Counted from the first letter of the stretch, positions 18,936 to 28,784 are shown. The stretch is 64,000 nt of DNA from an uncultured Opitutaceae bacterium (GCA_937902925.1 CALFNN010000084.1:24484-88483); one strand, 5' to 3'. Notes: a model not told the origin generated them from the sequence alone. Numbers and translations are program-made.

Positions 18936-20732
18936 TCAAGGCGCCCGGCATTGCCACAGCGACCAGCCGCCGACCTGGTCGATTCGCGTGGCGCCGGGCA
19001 AGTCCGGGTGCCACGCGTCGCACGACAGGATGTAGCCGGCGTGATATTTTGCCGCGAGCGCGACCAGGCGGGCGGGCGGCAGCTCGCGCCACAGTTTTTC
19101 CAGGTCGATTCCCGGCACGAGGCGGGTGCCCACCACGTCCTCCAGCCGGGCGCGCCACTCGAGCATGCCGCGGTCGGTGAACGGCATGTCCTTCGTCTGG
19201 ATCACGACGGCCCGCTTGGCGAAGAGGCGGAAGCTCCAGCAGTCGCCTTCCGGCGGCACGAGCACCAGCGCGTCCTTGGGCGAGGCGGCGCCGAAGCGGG
19301 CGCCGAGCACGCCCGGCGCATCGACCGGACCGGCCTCGACGGCGAAACGCGGCGCGAGCTGCGCCCGTGCACTGGCGGGCAGGACGAACCACGCGACGAC
19401 AGTGAGCGCCGCTGTGGCGCTGGCGAAGAGGAGCCCGCGCAGCGTCGGCGGCCGGCCCTGGCGGTCGACGAGAAACGCGGCGCCAAAAATCAGCAACCAT
19501 GCGAAATAATGCAGGGCCAGCCGCGTCGTGAACATGCCGATGTAGCCATAGACGAGGATCAACAGCACGGCGAACAAACCCCAGCGCCAGAGGTGGCGCG
19601 GGGCGTCGGCCGGCGGCAGGGCGACGCCGAAGGCGATCAGGAAAAGTCCGGGGAACGGGGTCAGCGGCGCGAGCGCGAGGAGGATGGCGGCGCCGTAATC
19701 GCGGCGCGCGATCCGCTGCTGCGCGATCAGCGCGAGCGCGAGGAGGGCGGCGAACTCGGCGAACGGCGTCAGGCGCGCGGGCTGCAGCTTGGCGGCGATG
19801 ATCCACGGCCACACCTCGACGAAAACGTAGTTGGCCGCCAGGCCCGCGGCGGCGGCGGCCAGAACGAGGAGAAAAATGCGGCGTTCGCCGGCGGAACGGA
19901 CGGCCCGCAGTTCCCGGACGCACAACAACGCGCCCATATAGAAAAGAAAGAACTGCACCCAGGCCGGCCAGCCCCACGTCGACGGCATGAGATGATTGGG
20001 GCACCGGAGCTTGGCGTAGATCTCGACGAAGGTGTCGTTATCCAGCAATGGCGTGCCCATCGAGCCGAGGACGACGAGCGGGGCATAGTTGATCAGCAGG
20101 CTGAAAACCCACACGCCCAGCGCAAGGCCGACGAGCCGGAGCCGGCGCCACGGCAGGGCGGGAAGCAGGAGCGCGCCGGCATAGAAGCCCACGAGGAACT
20201 GCAGCACGCTCGCGGCGCCGAAGCACGCGTAGGCGGCGACCCAATGGCCCCGCCGCGCCAGGGCGAAGCCCCAGAGCACCGCACCCATCACCCAGACGGC
20301 GGGCAGCGGGGCGTGCGTGTAGAGAAACACGCCACCGACGGTGCCGGCGGAGACGTTCAGGAACCACAGCAGCAGCAGCGCGATCGCCGCGCTGCCGAGC
20401 GCGAAGCTCCGGCCGAGCGCAAACATTCCCGTGACGAGCACGGCCAGCGCGCCGGCATGGAGCAGCACCGCGGCGGCGGGCAGCGACAGCCCGAGTTTCG
20501 TGACGCCGACGATGCTGTAGAAATAATACGACCGCGGGGTGAAACGCAGCCACTCGTGCACCGCGTAGTCGCGGGTGAAGAGCCGGGGGTCGACCATGGC
20601 CTGCAGGACCGCCTCCTCGACCGAGCAAAGCACCGGCCAGAGGTAACCGCGCAACACCAGCACGACGGCCACCAGCCAGCCGACCAGCATGAGATTCGCC
20701 GCCACCCTGACCGGCTTTGTGGGGAAACTCAT
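18936..20732 (-). CDS. Polytopic membrane protein of the glycan cluster
   Basis: About 598 residues with at least ten spans in the first 430 residues and a soluble C-terminal domain (about 430-598). I do not recognise the exact family; the layout of spans followed by an exported tail is that of GT-C-like proteins elsewhere in this cluster. Two in-frame ATGs compete: 20744 and 20732. I favour 20732 because GGGG lies six bases upstream of it. It is the first gene of the long leftward unit and is divergent from the flippase gene. Confidence 0.7.
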   Translation of the reverse strand: MSFPTKPVRVAANLMLVGWLVAVVLVLRGYLWPVLCSVEEAVLQAMVDPRLFTRDYAVHEWLRFTPRSYYFYSIVGVTKLGLSLPAAAVLLHAGALAVLVTGMFALGRSFALGSAAIALLLLWFLNVSAGTVGGVFLYTHAPLPAVWVMGAVLWGFALARRGHWVAAYACFGAASVLQFLVGFYAGALLLPALPWRRLRLVGLALGVWVFSLLINYAPLVVLGSMGTPLLDNDTFVEIYAKLRCPNHLMPSTWGWPAWVQFFLFYMGALLCVRELRAVRSAGERRIFLLVLAAAAAGLAANYVFVEVWPWIIAAKLQPARLTPFAEFAALLALALIAQQRIARRDYGAAILLALAPLTPFPGLFLIAFGVALPPADAPRHLWRWGLFAVLLILVYGYIGMFTTRLALHYFAWLLIFGAAFLVDRQGRPPTLRGLLFASATAALTVVAWFVLPASARAQLAPRFAVEAGPVDAPGVLGARFGAASPKDALVLVPPEGDCWSFRLFAKRAVVIQTKDMPFTDRGMLEWRARLEDVVGTRLVPGIDLEKLWRELPPARLVALAAKYHAGYILSCDAWHPDLPGATRIDQVGGWSLWQCRAP

Positions 20733-20893
20733 CGTTTTCCCCATGGAACCGGCGGCTGGCGTGGGGGCCAAGCTTCATTTTGACGGGACGGGGCGGGCGG
20801 ACCGGGCGACGGGCGCGGCGGCGGGGAGATTTACGGAATTTCGCCACGGGGCGGCGTTGACCGCTGCCGGCCCCGGCAACATCGTGCGCGGGC

Positions 20894-22222
20894 GTGCCCT
20901 CCGCCCTGCAAACCCAGCTCTCGCGTCCTGCCGTGCGGGTTGCCGCGCATAATTTCGGCTGGCTGGCTGCGGAGAAGGCCGTGCGACTGGTGCTGAGCGT
21001 CGGGGTGGGGTTCTGGGTGGCGCGGCATCTCGGCCCGGCCCGGCTCGGCACCCTCGGTTACTGCCTCGCGCTGGTCACGCTCGTCAGTTGCGCGGTTTCG
21101 CTGGGGTTCGACGCGGTCGTAAAACGCGACCTGCTGCAGCGGCCCGGAAGCACGCGGGAACTGCTGGCGAGCGGCGCCGTGCTGCGCCTGGCGGCGGCCG
21201 TCATGTGCTACGGCGGGCTGTTGCTGCTCGTGCTCGTCGGCGCGCTGGGTGCGGGTGAGGAGCGGCGGTTGCTGGCGATCCTCGGGCTCACGTTGTTCCA
21301 GCCGGCGTGGCTGATGCCGGACTTGTGGCTGCAGGCGCACCTGCACGCGAAATTCTCCGTGTGGGCGCAGACCGCGGCGCTCGCCGTCGGTGCCGCGGTG
21401 CGGATCGCGCTGATCGCGGCCGACGCGCCGCTGGCGGGTTTCGCGTGGGCCATCGCGCTCGAGGGCGGGCTGACGGCGGCGGGCATCCACTGGTTCGCGC
21501 GGCGGGCGGGACTCCATTTTGCATGGACGGCGGCGCGACTGGCGACGATGCGGCGGTTGTTCGCGGAGGCGTGGCCGCTGATGTTCGCGGGCCTCGCGAT
21601 CGTCATCTACATGAAGATCGACGAGGTGATGCTCCGGTGGCTGGCCGGGCCGGCGGCGGTGGGAATCTACACGGCGGCGACGCGGCTCACCGAAATCTGG
21701 TATTTCATCCCGATCGGCCTCGCCTCGAGCCTGCTGCCGGCGTTGCTGCGCGCCCGCGAGCGCGGCGAAGCCGACTACCGGACGCGGCTGCAGCACTACT
21801 ACGATCTCAATGCGGCGGTTGGCTACGCCTTGTCCGTGCCGGTGGCGCTGGCCGCGCCGTGGATCGTGCGCCTCGCCTACGGCCCGGCCTTCGCGGCGAC
21901 CGCGCCGATCGTGGCCGTGCATATCTGGTCGAGCGTCTTTGTTTTCGTCGGCGTCGCCCGCGGCCAGTGGCTGGTGAACGAGCGCCTGCAGATTTTTTAC
22001 CTGCTGGCGACGGTGGGCGGCGCGGCGGTCAACGTCGCGTTGAACTTCGCCGTCATCCCGCGGTGGGGCGGACTCGGCGCGGCGGCGGCGACCGTGGTGT
22101 CGCAGGCGCTGGCCGCGTGGCTCTCGTCGTTTTGCCTCGCGGCGACGCGGGAGACGGGCTGGATGCAGGCGCGCGCCCTGCTCGTGCCGCTGCTCGGCTG
22201 GCGCCATTTTCGCCGCGCATGA
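20894..22222 (+). CDS. Wzx-type flippase (polysaccharide transporter, MOP superfamily)
   Basis: A 442-residue protein with twelve or more predicted spans, including the amphipathic start FGWLAAEKAVRLVLSVGVGFWVARHLGP typical of Wzx/RfbX proteins, and MKIDEVMLRWL after the central loop, another family landmark. It should flip lipid-linked repeat units across the inner membrane. Start is a GTG at 20894. Its stop overlaps the next start as ATGA (22219-22222). It heads the rightward unit 20,894-27,985, and together with the glycosylphosphotransferase and ligase further right indicates a Wzx/Wzy-type pathway. Confidence 0.9.
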   Translation: MPSALQTQLSRPAVRVAAHNFGWLAAEKAVRLVLSVGVGFWVARHLGPARLGTLGYCLALVTLVSCAVSLGFDAVVKRDLLQRPGSTRELLASGAVLRLAAAVMCYGGLLLLVLVGALGAGEERRLLAILGLTLFQPAWLMPDLWLQAHLHAKFSVWAQTAALAVGAAVRIALIAADAPLAGFAWAIALEGGLTAAGIHWFARRAGLHFAWTAARLATMRRLFAEAWPLMFAGLAIVIYMKIDEVMLRWLAGPAAVGIYTAATRLTEIWYFIPIGLASSLLPALLRARERGEADYRTRLQHYYDLNAAVGYALSVPVALAAPWIVRLAYGPAFAATAPIVAVHIWSSVFVFVGVARGQWLVNERLQIFYLLATVGGAAVNVALNFAVIPRWGGLGAAAATVVSQALAAWLSSFCLAATRETGWMQARALLVPLLGWRHFRRA

Positions 22223-23106
22223 ATCCGATCCCCGTCGTGCTCTTCGCCTACGCGCGTCCGGTGCATCTCGCCCGCGTGCTCGCGTGCCTGCGCGAGAACC
22301 GCGTGCCGTCGCTTTACGTTTTTGCCGACGGGGCGAAGGATGAAGCCGATGCCGCGGCGGTTGCGGAGACGCGGGCGTTGGTGCGCAGCATCGACTGGTG
22401 CGAGGCGCGGATCGTGGAGCGCGAAAAAAATCTCGGCCTCGGGCGCAACGTGCTGGCCGGTGTGACGGAGGTCGCGGCGAAACACGAGTCGTTCATCGTG
22501 TGGGAGGATGACCTGGTGGGCGTGGCCGGCACTTACGCGTGGCTGGTCGCGGCGCTGCGTTCCTACGCCGGGGACGACCGCGTGATGAGCGTGACGGCGT
22601 GGACCCATCCGCGAATCACGCCGGCCGGGGTCGGGAACGGACCGTATGCCGACGCGCGGGCGGAGTCCTGGGTGTGGGGCGCATGGGCGCGTTCGTGGCG
22701 CGGCCTGAACGCGGGCGATGCGCTCGAAAAAATGCGCGCGACGGAGGCGCGCGGGCTTCCGGCTGCGGCCTATGGCGCGGATCTTCCCGCGATGGCACGC
22801 AACGAGGCCCGCCGGAACCTCTGGGCCGTGCGCTGGATTTATCATCACCTCGCGAACGGCGGGCTGTGCCTGCGCCCGCCCTGGAGCATGGTCGAGCACA
22901 TCGGTTTCGATGCGCAGGCGACCAACGCCGGGGCGGCGCTGGGGTGGGACAACCCGCCGCTCCGCCCGGCGCCGCCCGTGCCGGCCGTCTGGCCCGAGCC
23001 GCGGGAGCATCCGGGCTGCCGGGAGTTGTGGCGCAGGGCGAATCCGGGCGGCTGGCGCCGGCAATGGCTGCGCCTGCGCGCCCGGCTGCACCCGTTTTTC
23101 ACATGA
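22219..23106 (+). CDS. Glycosyltransferase, GT-A type
   Basis: A 295-residue soluble protein. It begins with PVVLFAYARPVHLARVL, like family 2/GNT-I-like enzymes that open with a short beta strand and an arginine-containing loop; ADGAK (36-40), EKNLGLGRN (69-77) and the metal-binding IVWEDDLV (93-100) follow. The four-base ATGA overlaps on both sides show tight coupling with the flippase and the next methyltransferase. Donor and acceptor unknown. Confidence 0.82.
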   Translation: MNPIPVVLFAYARPVHLARVLACLRENRVPSLYVFADGAKDEADAAAVAETRALVRSIDWCEARIVEREKNLGLGRNVLAGVTEVAAKHESFIVWEDDLVGVAGTYAWLVAALRSYAGDDRVMSVTAWTHPRITPAGVGNGPYADARAESWVWGAWARSWRGLNAGDALEKMRATEARGLPAAAYGADLPAMARNEARRNLWAVRWIYHHLANGGLCLRPPWSMVEHIGFDAQATNAGAALGWDNPPLRPAPPVPAVWPEPREHPGCRELWRRANPGGWRRQWLRLRARLHPFFT

Positions 23107-23870
23107 ACGCCCTCCATCGCCGGTGGCAAAAAGAGCTGTTCGAGCCCGGCTGGCTCGGCCTGTTCGTCAACCCGTTCTTTTTCGCGCGCCGCGGGCTGTT
23201 GCGCGAGCTGCGGCCGTTTTTTGCGGAGCTGACCGGCGAAGTGCTCGACGTCGGCTGCGGCCGCAAGCCCTATCGGGCCCACGTGCCGGCGGCGCGGTAT
23301 GTCGGGCTCGATCTCGACACGCCCGAGCTGCGCGCGCTCGGCGGCGCCGATATCTTTTATGCCGGCGGGGATTTTCCGGTGGCGGATTCCAGTTTCGACG
23401 CGGTGGTCTGCTCCCAGGTGCTGGAACACATTTTCACGCCGGCGGAATTCCTGGCGGAGATCCGGCGCGTGCTCCGGCCGGGCGGCGTGCTGGTGCTGAC
23501 GACGCCGTTCACGTGGGACGAGCATGCGCAGCCGCACGATTTCGGGCGTTATTCGTCGTTTGGCTTGCGCGCCGTGCTGGAACGCGCGGGATTCGAGGTC
23601 GTCGCGCAGCGCAAGACCTGCGCGGATGGCCGCGCGCTGGTGCAACTGACCTCCGCCTACATCTACAAAATCGTGCGCAGCCGGCACCGGTGGTGGAATT
23701 TATTCAGCCAGCTGCTGCTGATTGCGCCCGCCAACGCGCTTGGCGGGCTGGCCGCTTGGCTGCTGCCGGCCAATCCGGATTTTTATCTCGATAATGTCGT
23801 GCTGGCGCGGCGGCCGGCGGCGGATGCCGGCGGCGGAACGGGCGCCGGTCAGGCGGAGGAGGGCGCTTGA
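23103..23870 (+). CDS. Class I SAM-dependent methyltransferase
   Basis: A 255-residue Methyltransf_11-type protein. Motif I is VLDVGCGRKPY (47-57), which continues YVGLDLDTPEL, then VCSQVLEHIFTPAEF and LRPGGVLVL. A hydrophobic segment near residues 205-225 may associate with the membrane. Both ends share overlaps with neighbours: ATGA at 23103 and TTGA at 23867. Likely decorates the same glycan as the other methyltransferases of this unit. Confidence 0.85.
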   Translation: MNALHRRWQKELFEPGWLGLFVNPFFFARRGLLRELRPFFAELTGEVLDVGCGRKPYRAHVPAARYVGLDLDTPELRALGGADIFYAGGDFPVADSSFDAVVCSQVLEHIFTPAEFLAEIRRVLRPGGVLVLTTPFTWDEHAQPHDFGRYSSFGLRAVLERAGFEVVAQRKTCADGRALVQLTSAYIYKIVRSRHRWWNLFSQLLLIAPANALGGLAAWLLPANPDFYLDNVVLARRPAADAGGGTGAGQAEEGA

Positions 23871-24820
23871 ATCTCATCGACCGGATTTTGGCTGAACCCG
23901 AACTGCGGGCATCGCCGCCCGTGCTGGTGGATGTGGGGGCGGCGGGCGGGGTGCACCGGGCCTGGCGGCGGATCGCGCGCCAGGCCATCGGTGTGGGTTT
24001 CGAGCCCGACGCGCGCGAGGCGGCGCCGCTGGGTGCGGCGCAGCGGATGTTTGCGCGCTGGATTTTTTGCCGCGGACTCGCGGTGCCGGTGGCCACGCCG
24101 GCCGGAGCCCGGTTGCTGCACCTGACGCGGTCGCCGCAGTGCTCGAGCACGCTGCGGCCGGGAGCGGCGGCGCTGACCGAATGGGCGTTCGCGGAACTTT
24201 TCGAGGTGACGGAGACCCGGGCGCTGCCGGCGATGACCCTCGAGGCGGCGCTCGTGGCCGGGAAGATCGACCGCGTGGACTGGTTGAAATGCGACACACA
24301 GGGTCTCGACCTCAAGCTCTACCTGAGCGTGCCGGAGACCTGGCGCGCCCGGATGCTCGCGGTGGAATTCGAACCCGGGCTCATCGATGCCTACGAGGGT
24401 GAGGACAAGCTGGCCGACGTGCTCGCGGCCATGGGCCGGGAGCCGTTCTGGCTGGCGGACCTCGACGTGGGGCGGACGCCGCGCGGCCGGCCGGTGCTGC
24501 TGGCGGAGCGGTTGGGCGCCGGCGCGGCGCGCTGGGTGCGACGACTCGGTCCGGGTGCGCCGGGCTGGGCGAACGCGCGGTTCCTGCGCGACGTAGCGAA
24601 GCGCCCGGAAGCGCTCGACCGCCGCGGATACCTGCTCGCGTGGGTGTTTGCGACGATCACGGGCCAGCACGGCTACGCGCTGACGGTGGCGACGGAAGGT
24701 GGGCGGCGTTGCGGGGACGGGCTGTTCGCCGAGATGGCCGCCGCGAGCGTGCGGAGCCTGCGTTGGGCGATGGCCCGGGGGTTTCCCGCGATGGTCTGGC
24801 GACGGCTCAAGCGGTGGTGA
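23867..24820 (+). CDS. FkbM-type methyltransferase
   Basis: A 317-residue protein starting with a TTG that overlaps the previous stop (TTGA). LVDVGAAGGVHRAW near the N-terminus is motif I, and VDWLKCDTQGLDLKLY corresponds to the FkbM signature (usually FLKIDVEGxE), here with CDTQG in place of the common IDVEG. FkbM proteins O-methylate sugars or polyketides. The C-terminal part (about 215-317) is extra and helical. Seven bases precede the next start. Confidence 0.78.
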   Translation: MNLIDRILAEPELRASPPVLVDVGAAGGVHRAWRRIARQAIGVGFEPDAREAAPLGAAQRMFARWIFCRGLAVPVATPAGARLLHLTRSPQCSSTLRPGAAALTEWAFAELFEVTETRALPAMTLEAALVAGKIDRVDWLKCDTQGLDLKLYLSVPETWRARMLAVEFEPGLIDAYEGEDKLADVLAAMGREPFWLADLDVGRTPRGRPVLLAERLGAGAARWVRRLGPGAPGWANARFLRDVAKRPEALDRRGYLLAWVFATITGQHGYALTVATEGGRRCGDGLFAEMAAASVRSLRWAMARGFPAMVWRRLKRW

Positions 24821-24827
24821 GCGGGCG

Positions 24828-25928
24828 ATGAATCACTACTGCACCTATTTCGACCGCGGCTTCCTCCTCCAGGGCCTCGCGCTCTGGCGGTCGATGGCGC
24901 GGCACGATCCGGATGCCGTGCTCTGGGTGCTGGCGCTCGACGAATTCACGGCGGACGTGCTGCGCGAGACGGGCGGGACCTGGATGCACGTCGTGACGCT
25001 GGCGGAAGTGGAGGCGGGCGATGCGGAACTCGCCGCGGCGAAGCGGAACCGGACGCGCGTCGAATACTACTTCACGCTTTCGCCCTGCTGGCCGCGCTGG
25101 CTCCTTGCCCGGCATCCGGAGATCGCGCGCGTGACGTATGTCGACGCGGACATGTTTTTCTTCGCGGACCCCGAGCCGATCTTTGCCGCGATGGACGCGG
25201 CGAGCGCGAGCGTGCTGGCGACGGAGCACCGCTTTCCCCCGTGGCTGAGGCACTACGAGCGCCACGGAAAACTCAATGTCGGGATTCTCTCTTTCCGCAA
25301 CGATGCCCCCGCGCGCCGCTGCCTCGATGACTGGCGCGAGCGTTGCCTGTCCTGGTGTCACGACCGCCTCGAGGACGGCAAATATGCGGATCAGAAATAC
25401 CTCGACGGCTGGCCGGCGCTGCTCGGCGCGGCGCTGTTCGTGCTCGATCATCCGGGGGTGAATTTTGCCCCGTGGAACTGGGCGGCGCACCGGTGCGAGT
25501 GGCTCCGGCCGCAGCCGGCGCCGAGCACGCGATCCGGGGCGGGCCGGGCCCTCCGCATCGACGGCGAGCGGCTCGTGGTGTTTCACTTCGCGCGCTTTCG
25601 CCCGATTTGCGGCGACTGGTGGTGGCAGTCGGGCCAGCTCGACTATGGCGTGATGCCGGCGGACCTGCGGCGGGAACTTTACGGCGCCTATTGGCGTGCG
25701 CTGGTGGCGGCGCGCACAGAAGTGGCGGCACGACGGCCCGGTTTCGATTTTGCATCGCGGGCCATGCGCTTCGATCGCGGTTTTTGGCGGGCACTGCCGC
25801 TGCGGGTCGTGTTCGGCAGCGATTGGCTGCGGATCGGCGGCACATTTGTTTCCGGCCGCCCCGGGCTCGGGCGCTGGTCGGGTCGCGTCCTCGCGGCGCT
25901 CCGCCGGATGGGAAAAGGCGCCACGTGA
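24828..25928 (+). CDS. Glycosyltransferase, GT8-like (first of two paralogues)
   Basis: A 366-residue soluble enzyme beginning MNHYCTYFDRGFLLQGLAL. The catalytic metal motif is VTYVDADMFFF with D106 and D108; RHYERHGKLNVGILSF and DGKYADQKYLDGWP follow, the latter matching the base-contact loop of GT8-like nucleotide-diphospho-sugar transferases. Shares start, motifs and length with the gene at 26828, so the pair arose by duplication. Placed seven bases after the FkbM gene. Confidence 0.83.
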   Translation: MNHYCTYFDRGFLLQGLALWRSMARHDPDAVLWVLALDEFTADVLRETGGTWMHVVTLAEVEAGDAELAAAKRNRTRVEYYFTLSPCWPRWLLARHPEIARVTYVDADMFFFADPEPIFAAMDAASASVLATEHRFPPWLRHYERHGKLNVGILSFRNDAPARRCLDDWRERCLSWCHDRLEDGKYADQKYLDGWPALLGAALFVLDHPGVNFAPWNWAAHRCEWLRPQPAPSTRSGAGRALRIDGERLVVFHFARFRPICGDWWWQSGQLDYGVMPADLRRELYGAYWRALVAARTEVAARRPGFDFASRAMRFDRGFWRALPLRVVFGSDWLRIGGTFVSGRPGLGRWSGRVLAALRRMGKGAT

Positions 25929-26024
25929 TCCGTGACACTGTGCCGGCGGGGCTGGAACGCGGGAAACCAGGGGCGAAATCGGGCGTGCAACCGGGGCGAC
26001 GGTCGCGGGTCTATCGGCGGCCCG

Positions 26025-26831
26025 ATGAAAGCCATGGTGAAATCGTTGGTCCCGGCGGTCGCGCGCCGCTGGGTGCGCCGGGCGTTTGAGTGGCGCTGGT
26101 TGCGGGGCGACTATGCGTCCTGGGCCGAGGCCCGGGCGGCCTCGGGTGGTTATGACGACGCGAACGTGCTGGCCCGGGTGCTCGCCGCCACGCGCGCGGT
26201 GCGGGCGGGGCGCGCCGAATGGGAGCGCGACGGAGTGACGTTTGCCGCGCCGCCCGGGGCGACGCCGCTGGCGGCGGTGCTCGAGCGGATCGCTGCGGCC
26301 GAGGGCGGCCGGCTCGACCTGGTCGATTTTGGGGGCGGGCTCGGGACGACCTGGTGGCAGCACCGCCGCCAGTTCCCAAACCGCGCGGCCGTGTGCTGGC
26401 GGGTGGTGGAGCAGCCGGCATGGGTCGAGGCGGGCCGGCGCGAATTCACGGGCGACGGATTGGAGTTTTTCCCCACGCTTGACGAGGCGTGCGCCGGGCT
26501 GACACCGGCGGTCATCCTGTTTTCCTCCGTGCTGCCTTACGTGGAGCAGCCGCGGTCGGTGCTCGACGCGGCGGTGCGCCGGCGCTTTCGACACCTCGTC
26601 ATCGATCGCACGGGATTCACCGGGCGCGGCCGGGACCGGCTTGCCGTGCAGCACGTGCCGGCGGTCGTGGGCGCGGCGACTTATCCCTGCTGGCTGTTCG
26701 ACCGCGGCTCGTTGCTGGCGCCGCTGTCCGGGGACTACGCGCTCGTCGACGAGTGGAGCCGGCATGAACTCGACGGCCGGCATGACTACCGGGGGTTTTA
26801 TTTTCAACGTCGGTCTGGGGCGGGCCGATGA
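26025..26831 (+). CDS. TIGR04325-type methyltransferase
   Basis: A 268-residue protein; the YASWAEARAASGGYDDANVL stretch (about 30-49) and the following WERDGVTF are the signature of the TIGR04325 putative methyltransferase family found in surface-polysaccharide loci. VDFGGGLGTTWW is the SAM-binding loop. The start is the ATG at 26025; the longer open frame from 25932 overlaps the spacer. Stop overlaps the next gene as ATGA at 26828. It sits exactly between the two paralogous glycosyltransferases, with 96 bp of spacer on the left. Confidence 0.84.
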   Translation: MKAMVKSLVPAVARRWVRRAFEWRWLRGDYASWAEARAASGGYDDANVLARVLAATRAVRAGRAEWERDGVTFAAPPGATPLAAVLERIAAAEGGRLDLVDFGGGLGTTWWQHRRQFPNRAAVCWRVVEQPAWVEAGRREFTGDGLEFFPTLDEACAGLTPAVILFSSVLPYVEQPRSVLDAAVRRRFRHLVIDRTGFTGRGRDRLAVQHVPAVVGAATYPCWLFDRGSLLAPLSGDYALVDEWSRHELDGRHDYRGFYFQRRSGAGR

Positions 26832-27985
26832 ACCACTACTGCACTTACTTTGACCGCCGCTACGCGCAGCCGGGACTGGCGATGTGGCTGTCGCTCAAGC
26901 GGTGCGATGCGGCCGCCGTGCTGTGGGTGCTGTGCCTGGACGATGCAACCGCCGAATTGGTCCGCGGGCAGGCCGAACCCGACCTGCGGGCCGTGCCGCT
27001 GGCCGAACTCGAGGCGGCTGATCCGGCGCTCGCCGCGGTGCGTTCGCGCCGCACCTGGGTTGAATATGTCTTCACGCTGTCACCCTGCCTGCCGCGTCAC
27101 CTGCTCGGCCGCGAACCCGGGCTGGCCGTGATCACCTATGTCGATGCGGACATGGCTTTTTTTTCGGCGCCCACGGCGCTGTCCGAGGTGATGCGGGGCG
27201 CGAACGTGCTGGTCGTGGGGCACCGGTTCCCCGCGTTTCTTCGCCAGTGCGAGGTGCGCGGGCGGTTCAACGTCGGCATCCTGGGCTTCCGCAACAATGC
27301 CGTCGGTCGCGCGTGCCTCGACGACTGGCGCGTCCGCTGTCTCGAATGGTGCCACGACCGGGTCGAGCCGGGCCGCTATGCCGACCAGAAATATCTCGAT
27401 GCCTGGCCGGGGCGTTTTCCCGGCACCATCGAATGCCGCCACCCGGGCGTGAATCTCGCCCCGTGGAACTGGCTGAGCCACGACTGCCGGCTCGCGGGCG
27501 GGAGGATGTGGGTCGACGGAAAACCGCTGGTCGCGTTCCACTTTGCGCGGTTCCGGCCGCTCGGCCGGGTGCGGGCGGACTCCGGCCAGCTCGAATACGG
27601 CGTGATGCCGCTGCGGCTGCGATCGTGGCTCTACGGCCGCTATTGGAAGCTGCTGGGCGAGGCGCGCGATCGGATCCGGCCGCTTGCGCCGGACCTGCCG
27701 GAGACGCGTCGGGCCGCGCGCGGCGATCGGGCCGCGTGGAAAACCAAGGCGCTGCAATCCGCCTTCGGCTCCGTGTGGTGGCGGGTCGGCCCGTGGTGGA
27801 TATCCGGACGCGGCGGGTTGGGCCGCTTCTCCGGGCGGGTCCTCGCCTGGTTCGACCAGCGCGTCAAGCGCTCGGCGGCCGTGGCCCGGCTGCCGCGGAT
27901 TCGGGCCGCGCTCCGGCCGGAGGGCCGGCGGCCGGTGGCCGCGCTGGCCGCGGAGGAGCCGGTGGAGTCCGAGCACCGACGGTGA
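26828..27985 (+). CDS. Glycosyltransferase, GT8-like (second paralogue)
   Basis: A 385-residue protein, paralogous to the one at 24828: same opening MNHYCTYFDR, same VITYVDADMAFF metal motif (D106, D108), same RFNVGILGFRNN and ADQKYLDAWP blocks and HPGVNLAPWNW. It differs from its twin in the donor-pocket loop after the metal motif and has a basic C-terminal extension. Two similar enzymes in one operon suggest two chemically related additions with different linkages. Last gene of the 20,894-27,985 unit; converges with the gene at 28007. Confidence 0.83.
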   Translation: MNHYCTYFDRRYAQPGLAMWLSLKRCDAAAVLWVLCLDDATAELVRGQAEPDLRAVPLAELEAADPALAAVRSRRTWVEYVFTLSPCLPRHLLGREPGLAVITYVDADMAFFSAPTALSEVMRGANVLVVGHRFPAFLRQCEVRGRFNVGILGFRNNAVGRACLDDWRVRCLEWCHDRVEPGRYADQKYLDAWPGRFPGTIECRHPGVNLAPWNWLSHDCRLAGGRMWVDGKPLVAFHFARFRPLGRVRADSGQLEYGVMPLRLRSWLYGRYWKLLGEARDRIRPLAPDLPETRRAARGDRAAWKTKALQSAFGSVWWRVGPWWISGRGGLGRFSGRVLAWFDQRVKRSAAVARLPRIRAALRPEGRRPVAALAAEEPVESEHRR

Positions 27986-28006
27986 GGGCCGGCGGCCGGG
28001 CGGGGA

Positions 28007-28744
28007 TCACCGGGTGAAAATGCGGACGACTCGTTTCCGCAGGAACCGCCCGAGACTGAGCCCATCCCAGAGGCAGCAGCGCCACGCGGCGAAGTAGCGG
28101 TGGCGCACCGCGATTTCCTCGCGGTAGCCGCGCCAGGCGCCGGCGTCGCTCGCGCCGCCGGTGCCGCAGGCGGCGATGCGCAGCGGGAGCGGCTTGAAGC
28201 GCACGCGGTTTTTCCAGAGACGCAGATTGAAATCGTAGTCGGCCATGACGGCGAGCGTGGCGTCGAACGCCCCGTTCTCCTCGAACAGGCTGCGGCGATA
28301 GAAGGCCGCCTGGTGATGGACGAAGTTGCGGGCGAGCGGATTCACGTGCGAACGCAGCTTGTAGAGGCGGCCGTCATCGTAGGCGGCTTCTCCCGCGGCG
28401 ACGCCGGCCTCCGTTTTCTTCAGCCAGTTGAGGGCCTCGCTGAGCACCATGTCGCCAACCAGCCGGTCATCGGCGCCGAGAAAAATCACCCACTCGCCAT
28501 GCGCGGCGGCGAGACCCTTGTTCATCGCGGCATAGATGCCGGCGTCGGGTTCCGACACGAGCGTGGCGAGGCGCGCGCGCTGCGCCTCGAGCCATTCGCG
28601 GGATCCATCGCGGGAGGCGCCGTCGATGACGATGATTTCGGGTGCCACGTGGCGCTGTTCCCACACGCTGGCGAGCGTGGCGGCGAGCCGGGGGCCGGGA
28701 TTCTTGCAGACGACGATGACGCTGAGGGGCGGCGCGGCGGACAT
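28007..28744 (-). CDS. GT2 glycosyltransferase
   Basis: A 245-residue family 2 enzyme: LSVIVVCKNPGPRL at the start, IIVIDGASRDGSREWL (36-51), the SEPDAGIYAAMNKGLAAAHGEW block and FLGADDRL with D92/D93. This block is typical of WcaA/colanic-acid-type glycosyltransferases. Start at the ATG of 28744; the upstream in-frame extension lies in the intergenic gap shared with a divergent GT2 gene 40 bp away. Membrane spans are absent. Confidence 0.85.
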   Translation of the reverse strand: MSAAPPLSVIVVCKNPGPRLAATLASVWEQRHVAPEIIVIDGASRDGSREWLEAQRARLATLVSEPDAGIYAAMNKGLAAAHGEWVIFLGADDRLVGDMVLSEALNWLKKTEAGVAAGEAAYDDGRLYKLRSHVNPLARNFVHHQAAFYRRSLFEENGAFDATLAVMADYDFNLRLWKNRVRFKPLPLRIAACGTGGASDAGAWRGYREEIAVRHRYFAAWRCCLWDGLSLGRFLRKRVVRIFTR

Positions 28745-28784
28745 TGCGTTCGTGCCGAGCATCGCGCAGCGTCGGCGGGTGTCC

